From NCBI GenBank assembly GCA_951804985.1, contig OX638135.1:69609333-69673332 (forward strand): DNA of 64,000 bases. The letters are read 5' to 3'. A program made the translations under genes and the position numbers. Source of the DNA: Dryomyza anilis (Eukaryota > Arthropoda > Insecta > Diptera > Dryomyzidae). This document shows positions 44,481 to 55,954 of the stretch, one piece after another. Numbering within the stretch: position 1 is the stretch's first letter; each line of letters starts with the position of its first letter. The notes beneath the pieces are model-generated. The model did no database searches. It was given only the letters and a program-made list of their open reading frames with translations, and was not told the DNA's origin.

Positions 44481-45573
44481 CTACAGTTCTAACGCCCATC
44501 GCGCTATCCGGCCTGACGGACTTTCTATGCTGTTTAACCACTTCAGCGATAGATGATCAGTTATTACCGTGAATGCGTAGCCCTCCAAGTAAGGGACCAT
44601 CTTGCGTATTGCCCAAATAATCGCTAAACACTCCTTTTCTGTGGCGCAGTAATTTAACACTCGTTCTTTATTTTCAAATACTTGGGTAATGACTGCGCAT
44701 AGGCAGTAGTCGCTCGAATCTGTCTGCAAGGTGAAACGTTGGTTAAAGTCTGGGCACGCCAGTACAGGTGCTTCCGTCAGTCTCGTCTTAAGTGCTTCGA
44801 ATCCTTCTTGCTGTGCACCTTCCCACTTCCAATGTTTACCCTTGCGTAATAGTGATGTTAGAGGGTGGACGACGTCCGCAAATTCTGGTACGAAGCATCG
44901 GTACCATGACGCAATACCCGGGCATCGTCGTAGTTCTGGAACATTTGTTGGTGGCTGTAGCTCTTTAATCGCCGCTATTTTGTCTGGATCGGTGTGTATT
45001 CCTTGATCGCTCACCACGTGACCAAGGTATTTTAACTCACTTCGGAAAAATTCACACTTTTCGGCATTGAGTCTCAGGTTTGCCTTCCTGAGTCGTCTAA
45101 ATACTTTTATGCTGAATGCACGGTAGAGGGTTAGCGTCGGGGACTGACCATGCGTTAAGTTGACGATAGTCGACGCAGAGCCTCCATTGTCCTGTCTTTT
45201 TCTTCACCAAGACGATCGGTGCACTGTGAGGACTATGGCACGATTCTATACAGCCTTTATTCATCAATTCGTATATTTCTTCGTTTATTATCGCCTGCAT
45301 TGCCGGATTTTTCGGGTAGTACCGCTGCTTTATCGGGCGATCATCACGCATCACAATCTTGTCCACCGCTATGTCGGTGACTACTTTTAATTCGTCAAAT
45401 CCTTTCAACTCAGGCTTCAAAAATTCTTGTAAACGCTGGTCTCTATCTTTGCTCAGCGTGTTTCTTCTACATCGCACTTTCATCTGAGTGCCTATCTGCG
45501 CGCTTGCATGCTCTTTATGTTTTTGTCCTGTACAAGCGACATTACCTTGTACCTTTTTACTGAATTTACCCAC
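44481..45573 (-). pseudogene. Gypsy-B reverse transcriptase and RNase H (palm deleted)
   Basis: 45573-45097 gives the pre-RT region (YPKNPAMQAIINEEIYELMN) and the RT fingers (CHSPHSAPIVLVKKK, WRLCVDYRQLNAWSV). A deletion near 45118 then joins NPLP to the segment after the palm (FRRLRKANLRLNAEKCEFF), removing about 100 residues including the catalytic YxDD. 45017-44481 carries the thumb (CPGIASWYRCFVPEF) and RNase H (LQTDSSDYCLCAVI, ATEKECLAIIWAI, VITDHLSLKWL). It cannot encode active RT. Confidence 0.88.
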
Positions 45574-46190
45574 TCGTCTTCGTTGTTTCCAGCGTGCTTA
45601 TCCGGGCTGTTGCAAACGCTTGTACTTTCGCCCTTATCTATCTGTTGTTTAATGTTGTTACATGTGGCAGTGCAAACACCTTCTGTGGCGACGTGCTCAT
45701 CCCGGCTGTTGCACGCGCCTTCGCTCGTCTCTGCGATGGAGCATGTACACACTTCATTTTCTCTTCTTGTCGAATGGATCGGAATGGAATAATTGCCATA
45801 TCGCAGCTCCACTCCAAACAATGCGAGTGAGTCGACACCCAAGATTAATTGATCACATGCGTCTCTCAATACCAGTAGTGTGATTACGCAGCATTTTTCT
45901 CCTAATGTGACTTCTACTTTCATCTCCTTATTGACATACTGTACTGCTCCGTCCGCCATCTTTACTGTTGTGCGTACCATACGCGTCCTTGCCATGTCTG
46001 TAATTTTCGTAGCGAACCGCTTGCTTACGAAACTTCTTGTTGCACCTGTGTCCAGTATCGCTTCTGTTTCTTCGCCACCCAGGTATATTGTAGCGAAAAA
46101 GCGACCGTATTTTACTGCAAGAGGGTTGATTAATTCCGCGCCATGCTCGTCGGTTCGCGCGTCACCTCTTGTCTTTGACGGGTACCGCTA
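45492..46190 (-). pseudogene. Gypsy-B aspartic protease
   Basis: The open frame reads upstream of the first methionine at 45995. The retropepsin active site AILDTGATRSFVS lies at about 46065-46025, followed by LGEKCCVITLLVL and QLILGVDSLALFGVELRYG. A cysteine- and serine-rich insert (about 45780-45600) has near-repeated units (for example NSRDEHVA and NSPDKHAG) before the RT linker. The enzyme would process the polyprotein; the rest of pol is defective. Confidence 0.82.
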
Positions 46191-46243
46191 GAGTTTTCCT
46201 GACGACGACAACAATCAAACGTGTGGACATTGTGCCGTCCACA

Positions 46244-46728
46244 CTACCAGCAGAATATCACCTGTGGATTTCTACAACCACGTGACATGTGTCCACTACT
46301 ACCACATCGACGACACGCCGTTGGCGCAAATGGATTATCGTTCCTATAACAATATTTTTTTGCCATCTCGGTTAACTCCTGCAGGCTTGAAAAATCTCTT
46401 CGCCGAATGTACAATCGATAGTCTTGCAGACTGTTGCGATATATTCGGTCCAGCTGCTGCGTAGCGTCATAATCTGCGTGCCGCATCACGTTAAGAATAG
46501 CAACAACGTAGTCACTCCCTTTGTCGTTGGCGTCGCTGTCGGATCTTGTCTTCTATACCTTCAAAGTAGTGAGGCGGTAGGAAGTATTTTAGTAGGTCAT
46601 TGTTGAAGGTTCTCCATTCAACCCATTGTCGATTGCAGGTGCGATACCATATCAATGCATTATCGCGCAGTAACACGGACATGTAAATTGGCCGCTGGCC
46701 GATGGAAACGTTATACATTTGTAGGAAA
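46244..46728 (-). pseudogene. Gypsy-B gag (capsid end and zinc knuckle), 5'-truncated
   Basis: 46718-46512 shows a capsid segment (LRDNALIWYRTCNRQWVEWR, LLKYFLPPHYFEGIEDKIRQ). A frame change follows, and 46489-46244 continues with the capsid end and one knuckle CRRCGSSGHMSRGC. Sequence above 46728 is unrelated, so the N-terminus and the 5' LTR are lost. Confidence 0.83.
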
Positions 46729-47475
46729 AATTACCCCCAAAAAATTCCGCCACTTTTTCATCGGGGAAAAGAATTAATAAAAACAGAACACACTTTAATT
46801 AACTATACTTTTATTTATAATATGTTAACAAATATCTATGGATAGCACCAAAATTATTTAAATAAAAGTTATTTACATATTTCTGCACAAATAAATTACA
46901 GATATATTCAACCACTGCAAAAACTTCACCGGCTGGGGAATATCTTGAAAAATGATTGCAATCTTATCACAACATTTTCTTAAATGAAAAACTACAATTA
47001 AGAGTCATTTTATATACTTTTAATTGCAGTTTAACATAATTTTAACTTCAATATTTATTTTTACAACACAACGCAATTTTATCCAACAACACTGTTTGAC
47101 ATTTGGCAAAACAGCTGATTTAGCGTTGCCTGATGTTCAGTTCTAATTGCAAATTAAACTTTTAAAAAATGTGAAATTTGTGCATAAAAGTATAGTTAAC
47201 TGCAAATAATAAAGATCTTTATACATATTTTATATCTGAACTATTATTTTACAACTTTATTATCTGAAATAATAAAGATAACCAAAAAACGCATTAAAAA
47301 AAAATCTGGCCATATGGTAAAACCGCATTCGAATTTCGAACAAAATTCCGGAGGAATTGCTGTTCCTGGGAGATTGACGATACCAAAAAATTTTACCTGG
47401 GAACAAAAAATTCCGAGGGAATAGAATATTCCCCAAGTCTTCACGATAAGGCTGATTATAAATTTGTAACATATT
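46729..47475. other. Unassigned AT-rich segment
   Basis: No gene. It starts at the break in Gypsy-B with AAAAAATTCCG-type sequence and ends with related phrases (AAAAAATTCCGAGGG near 47410), so it may be a small repeat element. The ends are not clear enough to call. Confidence 0.4.
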
Positions 47476-47779
47476 ACAATATATTTTGTGTGCACTAAAA
47501 AAATGTTTTTGTGGGATTTTATAAATTACGCGTTGGAACCAAAAAATTATCCCATATTTTTTGGAAATTGCCTATAGAGCAATATTGAAACTTTTTAACC
47601 CACATTAAACTTTTTTTGATCCTTTTCGTCACAAAAAAAAAAAACAATTTTATTGATATAAAAAATCATATTTTTTATTAAAAAATTATTATAAAAAATT
47701 ACCCGAGCCGTTTTTAATCAAAAATATTTTTCAAAGCTTATTCCATAGCGACATAAAATCATTTAATAGATTTTTTAAA
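47476..47779 (+). other. BEL/Pao-associated non-coding sequence outside the palindrome
   Basis: Resembles 55180-55260 and 63330-63430 in reverse (GTGGGATTTTATAAATTACG, GGAAATTGCCTATAGAG). Together with what follows in the left arm it looks like the LTR and leader of a BEL/Pao element. Borders not resolved. Confidence 0.5.
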
Positions 47780-48419
47780 TAAAGTTTAAGAATTTTTTTT
47801 AACAAAATTAATTCTTTAATTGAATTATTATAAAAAATATTGTTGGTTTTTAACAAGTTGCGACTCAAAAAGCTGCGCTAAAAAATTTTATTTGCCATCC
47901 GGTTTACCATTAAATAAAATTTTAAAGGTAACCGATTGTGACCCAAAGATAAAATTTTCAAATTTTGTTGAAATTTTATCAAAAAAAAAACTTAGTACGT
48001 TTCGTTGATAATAATAATTGCTGTTAACCCATACACACCTAAAAATAGTTCTATTTATTTTTAAAAAAGTTTTAAAATTTTTTCTGAAAAAAATAAATAC
48101 GACCCGTGATGATCCAAAATATTTTTTGAAGATTAATCACATTGACCCAAACATAAAATTTATTTATACATTTTTTGTGAATTTTTCTGATTAATTTTCT
48201 GAAAAAGTATTGCAACCCGTTGTTAATTTAAAAAAAAAAATTAAATGAAGCCATCCAGACCCAACATTTATTAGAGAATTGTTTGAGATTGTCTCAAGGT
48301 TTTTAAATTATTTCAGTAAATCAAAACAATTAAAGAGATGGCGGTTCTGACAGCATTTGTTCAATTCGGAAACGATATTATTGAATTTGGTCAAACTATT
48401 TGCTTATAAGGAATGAGAA

Positions 48420-48817
48420 GAATCGACCCCAATCGAATTCGCACCCTTTATTAATTTACCACCATGTGACATGAATATTTTTGAAGGTGATTATGTTACA
48501 TGGTCCACTTTCAGAGATCTGATTTCGCTATGTACATTAACAATTCACGATTAAGTAATGTAGAAAAATTGTTCTACCTTAATCAAAAGACCCGAGACAA
48601 AGCAAAGGATATTGTAAAAAATGCTCCGCTCACTAATGATGGATTCTCATTAGCATGGTCTAATCTCGTAGAACAATATGAGAATAAACAGATGCAAATT
48701 AATGCGCAATTAAAGACCCTTTTCAATTTGCAAACAATTAAATTAGAATCCGGTAGTTCCATTAGGAACCTACAAAGGTCTATAAATGACTATGTAATAA
48801 CCCTACCGACCCATTGA
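48420..48817 (+). pseudogene. BEL/Pao gag fragment, left arm
   Basis: 48470-48817 reads as the conserved BEL/Pao gag segment: FRDLISLCTLTIH-like frame fragments, then RLSNVEKLFYLNQKTRDKAK, LTNDGFSLAWSNLVEQYENK and QTIKLESGSSIRNLQRSIND. Frame breaks occur at both ends. Mirror copy at 52164-52561 on the minus strand. Confidence 0.78.
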
Positions 48818-48949
48818 GCATTTGAACCCACACATAAAGTTCAAACATATGTACTTGTATTTAAGACCCAAACGAATGATTTGCCTACCTACGCAACCGA
48901 CCCGACCGTTTGTAGTAATTTGGCCAACCTTAATTTGACCCGTTTCCAG

Positions 48950-49500
48950 TTTAGAGAGGGAATCGCGTCAAATGGGTCTTACGGTGAACGAGGATAAGAC
49001 GAAGTACCTAGTGTCAACAAACAAAGAGTCCCGGCGACTTGGACAACACTTCACTATTGACAACCACAACTTCGAAGTTGTGAATTACTTTGTATACCTA
49101 GGAACCAGCATCAACAAGGAAAACAATGTCAGCCTGGAGATTAGCCGAAGAATAGCTCTTGCCAACAGGTGTTACTTTGGGCTCAGTAGGCAAATGAGGA
49201 ACAGAGCTCTCTCTCGACGGACAAAAATTTCGCTCTATAAGTCGCTCATCATGCCAGTCCTCCTCTATGGCGCTGAGGCAGGGACGCTTGTCAACACCGA
49301 TGAGCGAGCTTTAGGAGCGTTCGAGAGAAAGATTGTTCGGAAAATCTACGGCCCGATATGCGTTGAAAACGAGTACAGAATCAGATGGAACGACGAGCTG
49401 TATGAACTCTACGCTGACATTGACATAGTTAGGCGCATTAAGATCCAGCGCCTACGCTGGCTTGGACATGTCGAGCGCTCCAGCAAAAAAGGTGTTCAAT
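48950..49500 (+). pseudogene. RTE-type LINE RT fragment, left arm
   Basis: Frame 48972-49526 starts in RRMGL-type sequence downstream of the palm (MGLTVNEDKTKYLVSTN) and runs through ANRCYFGLSRQMRNRALSRR, GAFERKIVRKIYGPICVENE and RLRWLGHVERS. The catalytic motif is upstream of the truncation. The BEL/Pao gag on either side shows that it inserted into that element. Mirror copy 51482-52031. Confidence 0.87.
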
Positions 49501-49560
49501 TCTGTACCCAGTGGTGGTCAACGTAGGTGAGGGCGTCCGAATCGCTGGTGGAGCGCCCAA

Positions 49561-49803
49561 ATGCGAGACAATCTGACAACACTTGGAGTGCAAAACTGGC
49601 AAAACTGGTATGGGGCATCGACCCGTCCATTGGCATGCGAACTTTTCCATCAGGACCATCGTTTTGCAACATGCTCCAGGTTCAAGCAGAAGAACCTGTA
49701 TGAGAAATATAAAGTAGTGAAGAATTTTCACTGCTGCGTGAATTGCTTGGCCCGATCTCACAGCAAAATGCACCAGCAACGACACATGTGTCGTGTGCCA
49801 TGA
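49561..49803 (+). pseudogene. BEL/Pao gag zinc-knuckle region, left arm
   Basis: CELFHQDHRFATCSRFKQKN, KNFHCCVNCLARSH and CRVP resemble the cysteine/histidine-rich end of BEL/Pao gag (C-x2-C and H-x-C arrangement). Stops follow near 49803. Mirror copy 51178-51420. Confidence 0.7.
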
Positions 49804-50100
49804 GAAACACCAAGCAATTTGCACGGCCACTGACCCATTGTGGCCCCCGATTAAGCAACTAATCAGACACAAAGATGTATGTTGATGTGGGTAACTTAGC
49901 CTGCTTCATCGCATGTTCATGGCTGACCCACGGTATATTATTTATGCGGACCCTAAAATTTAAACCTAGAGACCGTTTATTTTGCAGTTTCTGCAACGCG
50001 GGCAGAATGTTTACGTAGAACGTAACCACGATGTGTGTGAACACGCTCGCTAGACCCACTCGTTGCAGCGATACTCTCTGCATTGTGTTTTGACGTTAAG

Positions 50101-50114
50101 ATCGTATATATATA

Positions 50115-50192
<78 letters not shown>
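50101..50192. repeat. (TA)n microsatellite, left arm
   Basis: One TCTATA interruption near the outer end. The mirror tract at 50789-50880 has the same length and interruption. Confidence 0.95.
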
Positions 50193-50194
<2 letters not shown>

Positions 50195-50329
50195 ATAGGA
50201 AATTTATATGGCAATTTACAAATCTAAATATATATATTTTGTTTTGTAAATTTGAACTTTATGTACCTTTAAATGAAAATCGCCATAATTTTTGCCGACC
50301 CGTTCACCACCTGAACACGGGTTTTTAGG

Positions 50330-50651
50330 GTTTTGTCGCGTCGACGGGTTGTCGTTAAACTTTTATATTTTAACTTTTGTCTCGGAGACGGGTGGGTGCA
50401 TGCATTTTTTATTAGCAAAACGTAACGAGTGACGATCTTGCACTTTTAACGTCAAAACTTAATGCAGAGAGTATCACTGCAACGAGTGGGTCTAGCGAGC
50501 GTGTTCACACACATCGTGGTTACGTTCTACGTAAACATTCTGCCCGCCTTGCAGAAACTGCAAAATAAACGGACTCTAGCTTTAAATTTTAGGGTCTGCA
50601 TAAATAATATACCGTGGGTCAGCCAAGAACATGCGATAAAGCAGGATAAAT
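50330..50651. other. Palindrome spacer
   Basis: 322 bp, not symmetrical. Its right half (50462-50651) is a diverged direct copy of 50898-51090 (AATGCAGAGAGTATC...), so the palindrome centre contains a third version of arm sequence. Confidence 0.85.
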
Positions 50652-50786
50652 CCTAAAAACCCGTGTTCAGGTGGTGAACGGGTCGGCAAAAATTATGGCG
50701 ATTTTCATTTAAAGGTACATATAGTTCAAATTTACAAAACTAATTATATATATTTAGATTTGTAAATTGCCATATAAATTTCCTAT

Positions 50787-50866
<80 letters not shown>

Positions 50867-51177
50867 TATATATATACGATCTTAACGTCAAAACACAATG
50901 CAGAGAGTATCGCTGCAACGAGTGGGTCTAGCGAGCGTGTTCACACACATCGTGGTTACGTTCTACGTAAACATTCTGCCCGCGTTGCAGAAACTGCAAA
51001 ATAAACGGTCTCTAGGTTTAAATTTTAGGGTCCGCATAAATAATATACCGTGGGTCAGCCATGAACATGCGATGAAGCAGGCTAAGTTACCCACATCAAC
51101 ATACATCTTTGTGTCTGATTAGTTGCTTAATCGGGGGCCACAATGGGTCAGTGGCCGTGCAAATTGCTTGGTGTTTC

Positions 51178-51420
51178 TCATGGCACACGACACATGTGTC
51201 GTTGCTGGTGCATTTTGCTGTGAGATCGGGCCAAGCAATTCACGCAGCAGTGAAAATTCTTCACTACTTTATATTTCTCATACAGGTTCTTCTGCTTGAA
51301 CCTGGAGCATGTTGCAAAACGATGGTCCTGATGGAAAAGTTCGCATGCCAATGGACGGGTCGATGCCCCATACCAGTTTTGCCAGTTTTGCACTCCAAGT
51401 GTTGTCAGATTGTCTCGCAT
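51178..51420 (-). pseudogene. BEL/Pao gag zinc-knuckle region, right arm
   Basis: Exact mirror of 49561-49803; protein identical. Confidence 0.7.
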
Positions 51421-51481
51421 TTGGGCGCTCCACCAGCGATTCGGACGCCCTCACCTACGTTGACCACCACTGGGTACAGAA

Positions 51482-52031
51482 TTGAACACCTTTTTTGCTG
51501 GAGCGCTCGACATGTCCAAGCCAGCGTAGGCGCTGGATCTTAATGCGCCTAACTATGTCAATGTCAGCGTAGAGTTCATACAGCTCGTCGTTCCATCTGA
51601 TTCTGTACTCGTTTTCAACGCATATCGGGCCGTAGATTTTCCGAACAATCTTTCTCTCGAACGCTCCTAAAGCTCGCTCATCGGTGTTGACAAGCGTCCC
51701 TGCCTCAGCGCCATAGAGGAGGACTGGCATGATGAGCGACTTATAGAGCGAAATTTTTGTCCGTCGAGAGAGAGCTCTGTTCCTCATTTGCCTACTGAGC
51801 CCAAAGTAACACCTGTTGGCAAGAGCTATTCTTCGGCTAATCTCCAGGCTGACATTGTTTTCCTTGTTGATGCTGGTTCCTAGGTATACAAAGTAATTCA
51901 CAACTTCGAAGTTGTGGTTGTCAATAGTGAAGTGTTGTCCAAGTCGCCGGGACTCTTTGTTTGTTGACACTAGGTACTTCGTCTTATCCTCGTTCACCGT
52001 AAGACCCATTTGACGCGATTCCCTCTCTAAA
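51482..52031 (-). pseudogene. RTE-type LINE RT fragment, right arm
   Basis: Exact mirror of 48950-49500; the 184-codon frame is identical. Confidence 0.87.
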
Positions 52032-52163
52032 CTGGAAACGGGTCAAATTAAGGTTGGCCAAATTACTACAAACGGTCGGGTCGGTTGCGTAGGTAGGCAA
52101 ATCATTCGTTTGGGTCTTAAATACAAGTACATATGTTTGAACTTTATGTGTGGGTTCAAATGC

Positions 52164-52561
52164 TCAATGGGTCGGTAGGGTTATTACATAGTCATTTATA
52201 GACCTTTGTAGGTTCCTAATGGAACTACCGGATTCTAATTTAATTGTTTGCAAATTGAAAAGGGTCTTTAATTGCGCATTAATTTGCATCTGTTTATTCT
52301 CATATTGTTCTACGAGATTAGACCATGCTAATGAGAATCCATCATTAGTGAGCGGAGCATTTTTTACAATATCCTTTGCTTTGTCTCGGGTCTTTTGATT
52401 AAGGTAGAACAATTTTTCTACATTACTTAATCGTGAATTGTTAATGTACATAGCGAAATCAGATCTCTGAAAGTGGACCATGTAACATAATCACCTTCAA
52501 AAATATTCATGTCACATGGTGGTAAATTAATAAAGGGTGCGAATTCGATTGGGGTCGATTC
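52164..52561 (-). pseudogene. BEL/Pao gag fragment, right arm
   Basis: Exact mirror of 48420-48817. Confidence 0.78.
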
Positions 52562-53201
52562 TTCTCATTCCTTATAAGCAAATAGTTTGACCAAATTCAA
52601 TAATATCGTTTCCGAATTGAACAAATGCTGTCAGAACCGCCATCTCTTTAATTGTTTTGATTTACTGAAATAATTTAAAAACCTTGAGACAATCTCAAAC
52701 AATTCTCTAATAAATGTTGGGTCTGGATGGCTTCATTTAATTTTTTTTTTTAAATTAACAACGGGTTGCAATACTTTTTCAGAAAATTAATCAGAAAAAT
52801 TCACAAAAAATGTATAAATAAATTTTATGTTTGGGTCAATGTGATTAATCTTCAAAAAATATTTTGGATCATCACGGGTCGTATTTATTTTTTTCAGAAA
52901 AAATTTTAAAACTTTTTTAAAAATAAATAGAACTATTTTTAGGTGTGTATGGGTTAACAGCAATTATTATTATCAACGAAACGTACTAAGTTTTTTTTTT
53001 GATAAAATTTCAACAAAATTTGAAAATTTTATCTTTGGGTCACAATCGGTTACCTTTAAAATTTTATTTAATGGTAAACCGGATGGCAAATAAAATTTTT
53101 TAGCGCAGCTTTTTGAGTCGCAACTTGTTAAAAACCAACAATATTTTTTATAATAATTCAATTAAAGAATTAATTTTGTTAAAAAAAATTCTTAAACTTT
53201 A

Positions 53202-53390
53202 GGGTCTGCATAAATAATATACCGTGGGTCAGCCAAGAACATGCGATAAAGCAGGATAAATCCTAAAAACCCGTGTTCAGGTGGTGAACGGGTCGGCAAA
53301 AATTATGGCGATTTTCATTTAAAGGTACATATAGTTCAAATTTACAAAACTAATTATATATATTTAGATTTTTAAATTTCCATATAAATT

Positions 53391-53466
<76 letters not shown>

Positions 53467-53471
53467 ATATA

Positions 53472-53546
<75 letters not shown>

Positions 53547-53572
53547 ATCTATATATATATATAAATAAATGT
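53202..53572. repeat. Direct copy of spacer-arm sequence plus a long (TA)n tract
   Basis: 53202-53395 repeats 50594-50787 (AGGGTCTGCATAAATAATAT onwards) with very few changes and ends in a TA tract (53396-53572, with TCTA interruptions). Confidence 0.9.
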
Positions 53573-53735
53573 TCGGGTGGTGAACGGGTTGGCAATTTGG
53601 CGGATTTAAATATAACAATTTGTTGTAGAAATCCCTCTATCGTCTTCTGGAGAAGTGATGTGTTGAATTCCTTGTTGTTCTGAGTTTGTGTTGATTGTGA
53701 TTTGTGTGTATAATTGTTTATGTTAAAAAAAAAAA
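53573..53735 (-). repeat. BEL/Pao-associated repeat E, copy 1
   Basis: TGTTGTAGAAATCCCTCTAT and the next 90 bp recur at 58625-58720 and 63717-63810. On the minus strand this reads [17 protein letters not shown], perhaps the start of BEL/Pao gag. Confidence 0.55.
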
Positions 53736-54811
53736 TACCAAAATTAAAAATAAGCGCCGCTCGGACCCGTGTTGATCTTGAAAAATCAAAAACTGGTGCA
53801 CCCACTTAAAAGTACATATGGGTACGATTCCTAATCTGTACTTATTTTTATACGTCAATCCTAGCGGCCCATACACCAATTTATGTTATTTGAATAATAT
53901 GTATATATTTTATGAGCCACTTCTTTGTAATAATTGAAGCGTTGGGTGCAACAAGGGCGTTATGTGAAAAAGTAAGTTTTGAGATATTTGCGTTTAAAGT
54001 TTTTGAATGTCCGTATCTCAAAATGTAATGAGCCGATATTATTGATTTAAATTTTCCATTAAAATCTAAACTTTTATCTTTATTATGCACTTTTCAAATT
54101 TGTTTTAAGGTTGCTATTAATATATAATATAATTAATTTAAATAAATGATTTATACGCCCTTATTGCATAAAACGAGTAATAAAATTTGGGCGTATTGAG
54201 TTTTAGAGCTATAATCATTACATAAATGGTAAAAATAAAGAATATTGTGCATAGTCTAGATATACTTATTGCTATGAATAGATATAGATTTAAATTAGGG
54301 TCAAAATGGCTTAAAACTATATTAACTCTGTTGAAAACTGACTCTGTAAAAAAATTAAAAATATGAAAAAAAATATATTTTTTGTATGGAGATAACGCCC
54401 TTGTTGCATAAAACGAAAAAAAAATTATGCAATCGATCTAGGATTTCACAGGATGGTAGAAGGCACTGCTGGGATCGTTCGGTGCGAATATTGCAAAAAG
54501 GCGTTATGATGCGTAACGCCCTTATTGCACCCAACGCTTCAATTGAAGTATATAAGAATGTATAACATTAAGATTTTTAGATTTCTATATTATCTATAGA
54601 TTTCTCAATTATGACATACAAGCGGCTCATTGAAATACTTAACATTAATTGGTGTAGGGGCCGCTAGGAGTAACGGATCTTAAAAAAATTTGGAATCGTG
54701 AGGAAATTACCTTTCATTTGAGTACCCATACGTACTTTTAAGTGGGTGCACCAGTTTTGGATTTTTCAAGGTCACTACGGGTCCGAGCGTCGCTTATTTT
54801 TAATTTTGGTA
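53736..54811. mobile_element. Foldback-type element with long inverted repeats
   Basis: Ends: TACCAAAATTAAAAATAAGC at 53736 and its complement ending at 54811. The inverted arms are about 230-300 bp each (53736-53968 and 54505-54811) with moderate divergence. Inside, the motif ACGCCCTTATTGCA or a close form occurs at 53947-53961 (reverse), 54155-54168, 54394-54408 and 54515-54529. No protein-coding frame. Class unknown. Confidence 0.75.
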
Positions 54812-55432
54812 TATTTTTTTGCAAAAATACAGGGAGTGGCAATTTTTTTTTCGCTTCGGCCGGTAAAGGGAACTTTTCCCCATATTACAATATATTTTGC
54901 TTGATAAGTATGCCAAATTTCAAGCTTTAATTGTTTGCAGAAAGCCGCAATAATTACAATATGTATAAACTGTGATTTTTAGTTCGGATTAAAAAAATTT
55001 TGGCGCACGAATGTTTTAATAAAACAATCGTTTCGTAATTCGTGTAACTCTTTTGTTTGAGTTCGGGTCGCAAAAAACAACAATTTTTGCCAAAAATAAC
55101 CAAATTAACTAAATTTATTCACTTTTTTTGTTTTTGTGTGTGGGTCGGTTAATTACGCCACCAATTCAATATTACTCTATAGGCAATTTCCAAAAATATG
55201 GGATAATTTTTTGGTTCCCACGCTTAATTTATAAAATCCCACGAAAACACTTTTTTAGTGCACAGTGTGGCAACCCTATATACACTTGATAGCAGCGCTC
55301 TTTGCTGTAAATGTATTAGTTTATTAGTTTTATTCTCAAATAAAAACAAACGAGTGCAGGAGCCAGTTGCTTGCTGCAAACAATTAAAACATGAAATTTG
55401 GCATACTTATCAAGCAAAATATATTGTAATAT
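54812..55432. other. BEL/Pao-associated non-coding sequence, left of Gypsy-C copy 2
   Basis: Includes GGCGCACGAATGTTTTAAT near 55001 (also at 58321) and, at 55175-55420, a block shared with 63330-63600. Gypsy-C copy 2 inserted into it. No gene. Confidence 0.55.
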
Positions 55433-55954
55433 TGTTACGAAAATTCAGTCTACGGAAAACTCTTCTACTAAAAATAAAAACACTCTTATGTTTGGTTTAA
55501 ATTATAACTATTCACTGTGTAAATTCACTTTAATATACAACTTTACTAATAACAAATTCTAACAACTGCTGCATGTCCACAATTTAACTTGACATTATTC
55601 TCACACGAGACGAACTCGACCACTTTCCAATCACTACTGAAGTGCTGTGACGCAGATGCGTCGGCCTTATATACTACAGCCATCAGTTCGACACGTTTCG
55701 ACAAGTTTCGACAAGCTTCGACTTATTTCGAGAACCTTCTACTCGTTTTGTGAATGACGCATGCTACTGGCATCTCATTCGCACTCATGTGTTTTAATGT
55801 GCTAATCTTCCACCTCTTTCTCACACATTGCTCAGTACGCTGGATTATCTTCCGTCTCTTTCTAACACATTGCGTAGTGCGCTGAATTGTCTTGCGTCTC
55901 ATTTATTATTGTTGATTGATTGCACAGTGGAGCAAATAACCTCTTTTCGTAACA
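55433..55954 (-). repeat. 3' LTR of Gypsy-C copy 2
   Basis: TGTTACG...CGTAACA, 522 bp, same family as the solo LTR 1842-2377. On the minus strand GGAGGGCAG precedes it as a short polypurine tract. Confidence 0.92.

Larger units (their letters stand above)
28329..46728 (-). mobile_element. Ty3/gypsy element Gypsy-B, 5'-truncated, hosting Gypsy-A copy 2
   Basis: Minus-strand order: gag (46728-46244), protease, RT/RNase H, integrase (to 43374), 3' untranslated region, polypurine tract 42851-42841, then the 3' LTR from 42840 downwards. The LTR continues through a tandem array that Gypsy-A copy 2 splits, and probably ends at TGTGTCC near 28329. The 5' LTR and gag start are absent beyond 46728. 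The far LTR boundary is inferred from the TGT...ACA ends and is less certain than the rest. Confidence 0.7.
47780..50329. repeat. Palindrome, left arm (2550 bp)
   Basis: Inverted copy of 50652-53201. Every mirrored position pair sums to 100981 without a single length change, and all the reading-frame pairs in the two arms encode identical proteins. The only differences I found are a few substitutions in the innermost 140 bp (50220-50270). The spacer is 50330-50651. The arm holds BEL/Pao gag, an RTE LINE fragment, the gag zinc-knuckle region and a (TA)n tract. Confidence 0.95.
50652..53201. repeat. Palindrome, right arm (2550 bp)
   Basis: Reverse complement of 47780-50329. The outer edge is sharp: 53200 still matches, and from 53202 the sequence switches to a copy of 50594 onwards. 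Confidence 0.95.

Noticed and set aside
53364..53618. 84-codon frame of alternating I and Y residues (also 50083-50328)
   Set aside because: Pure translation of a TA microsatellite.
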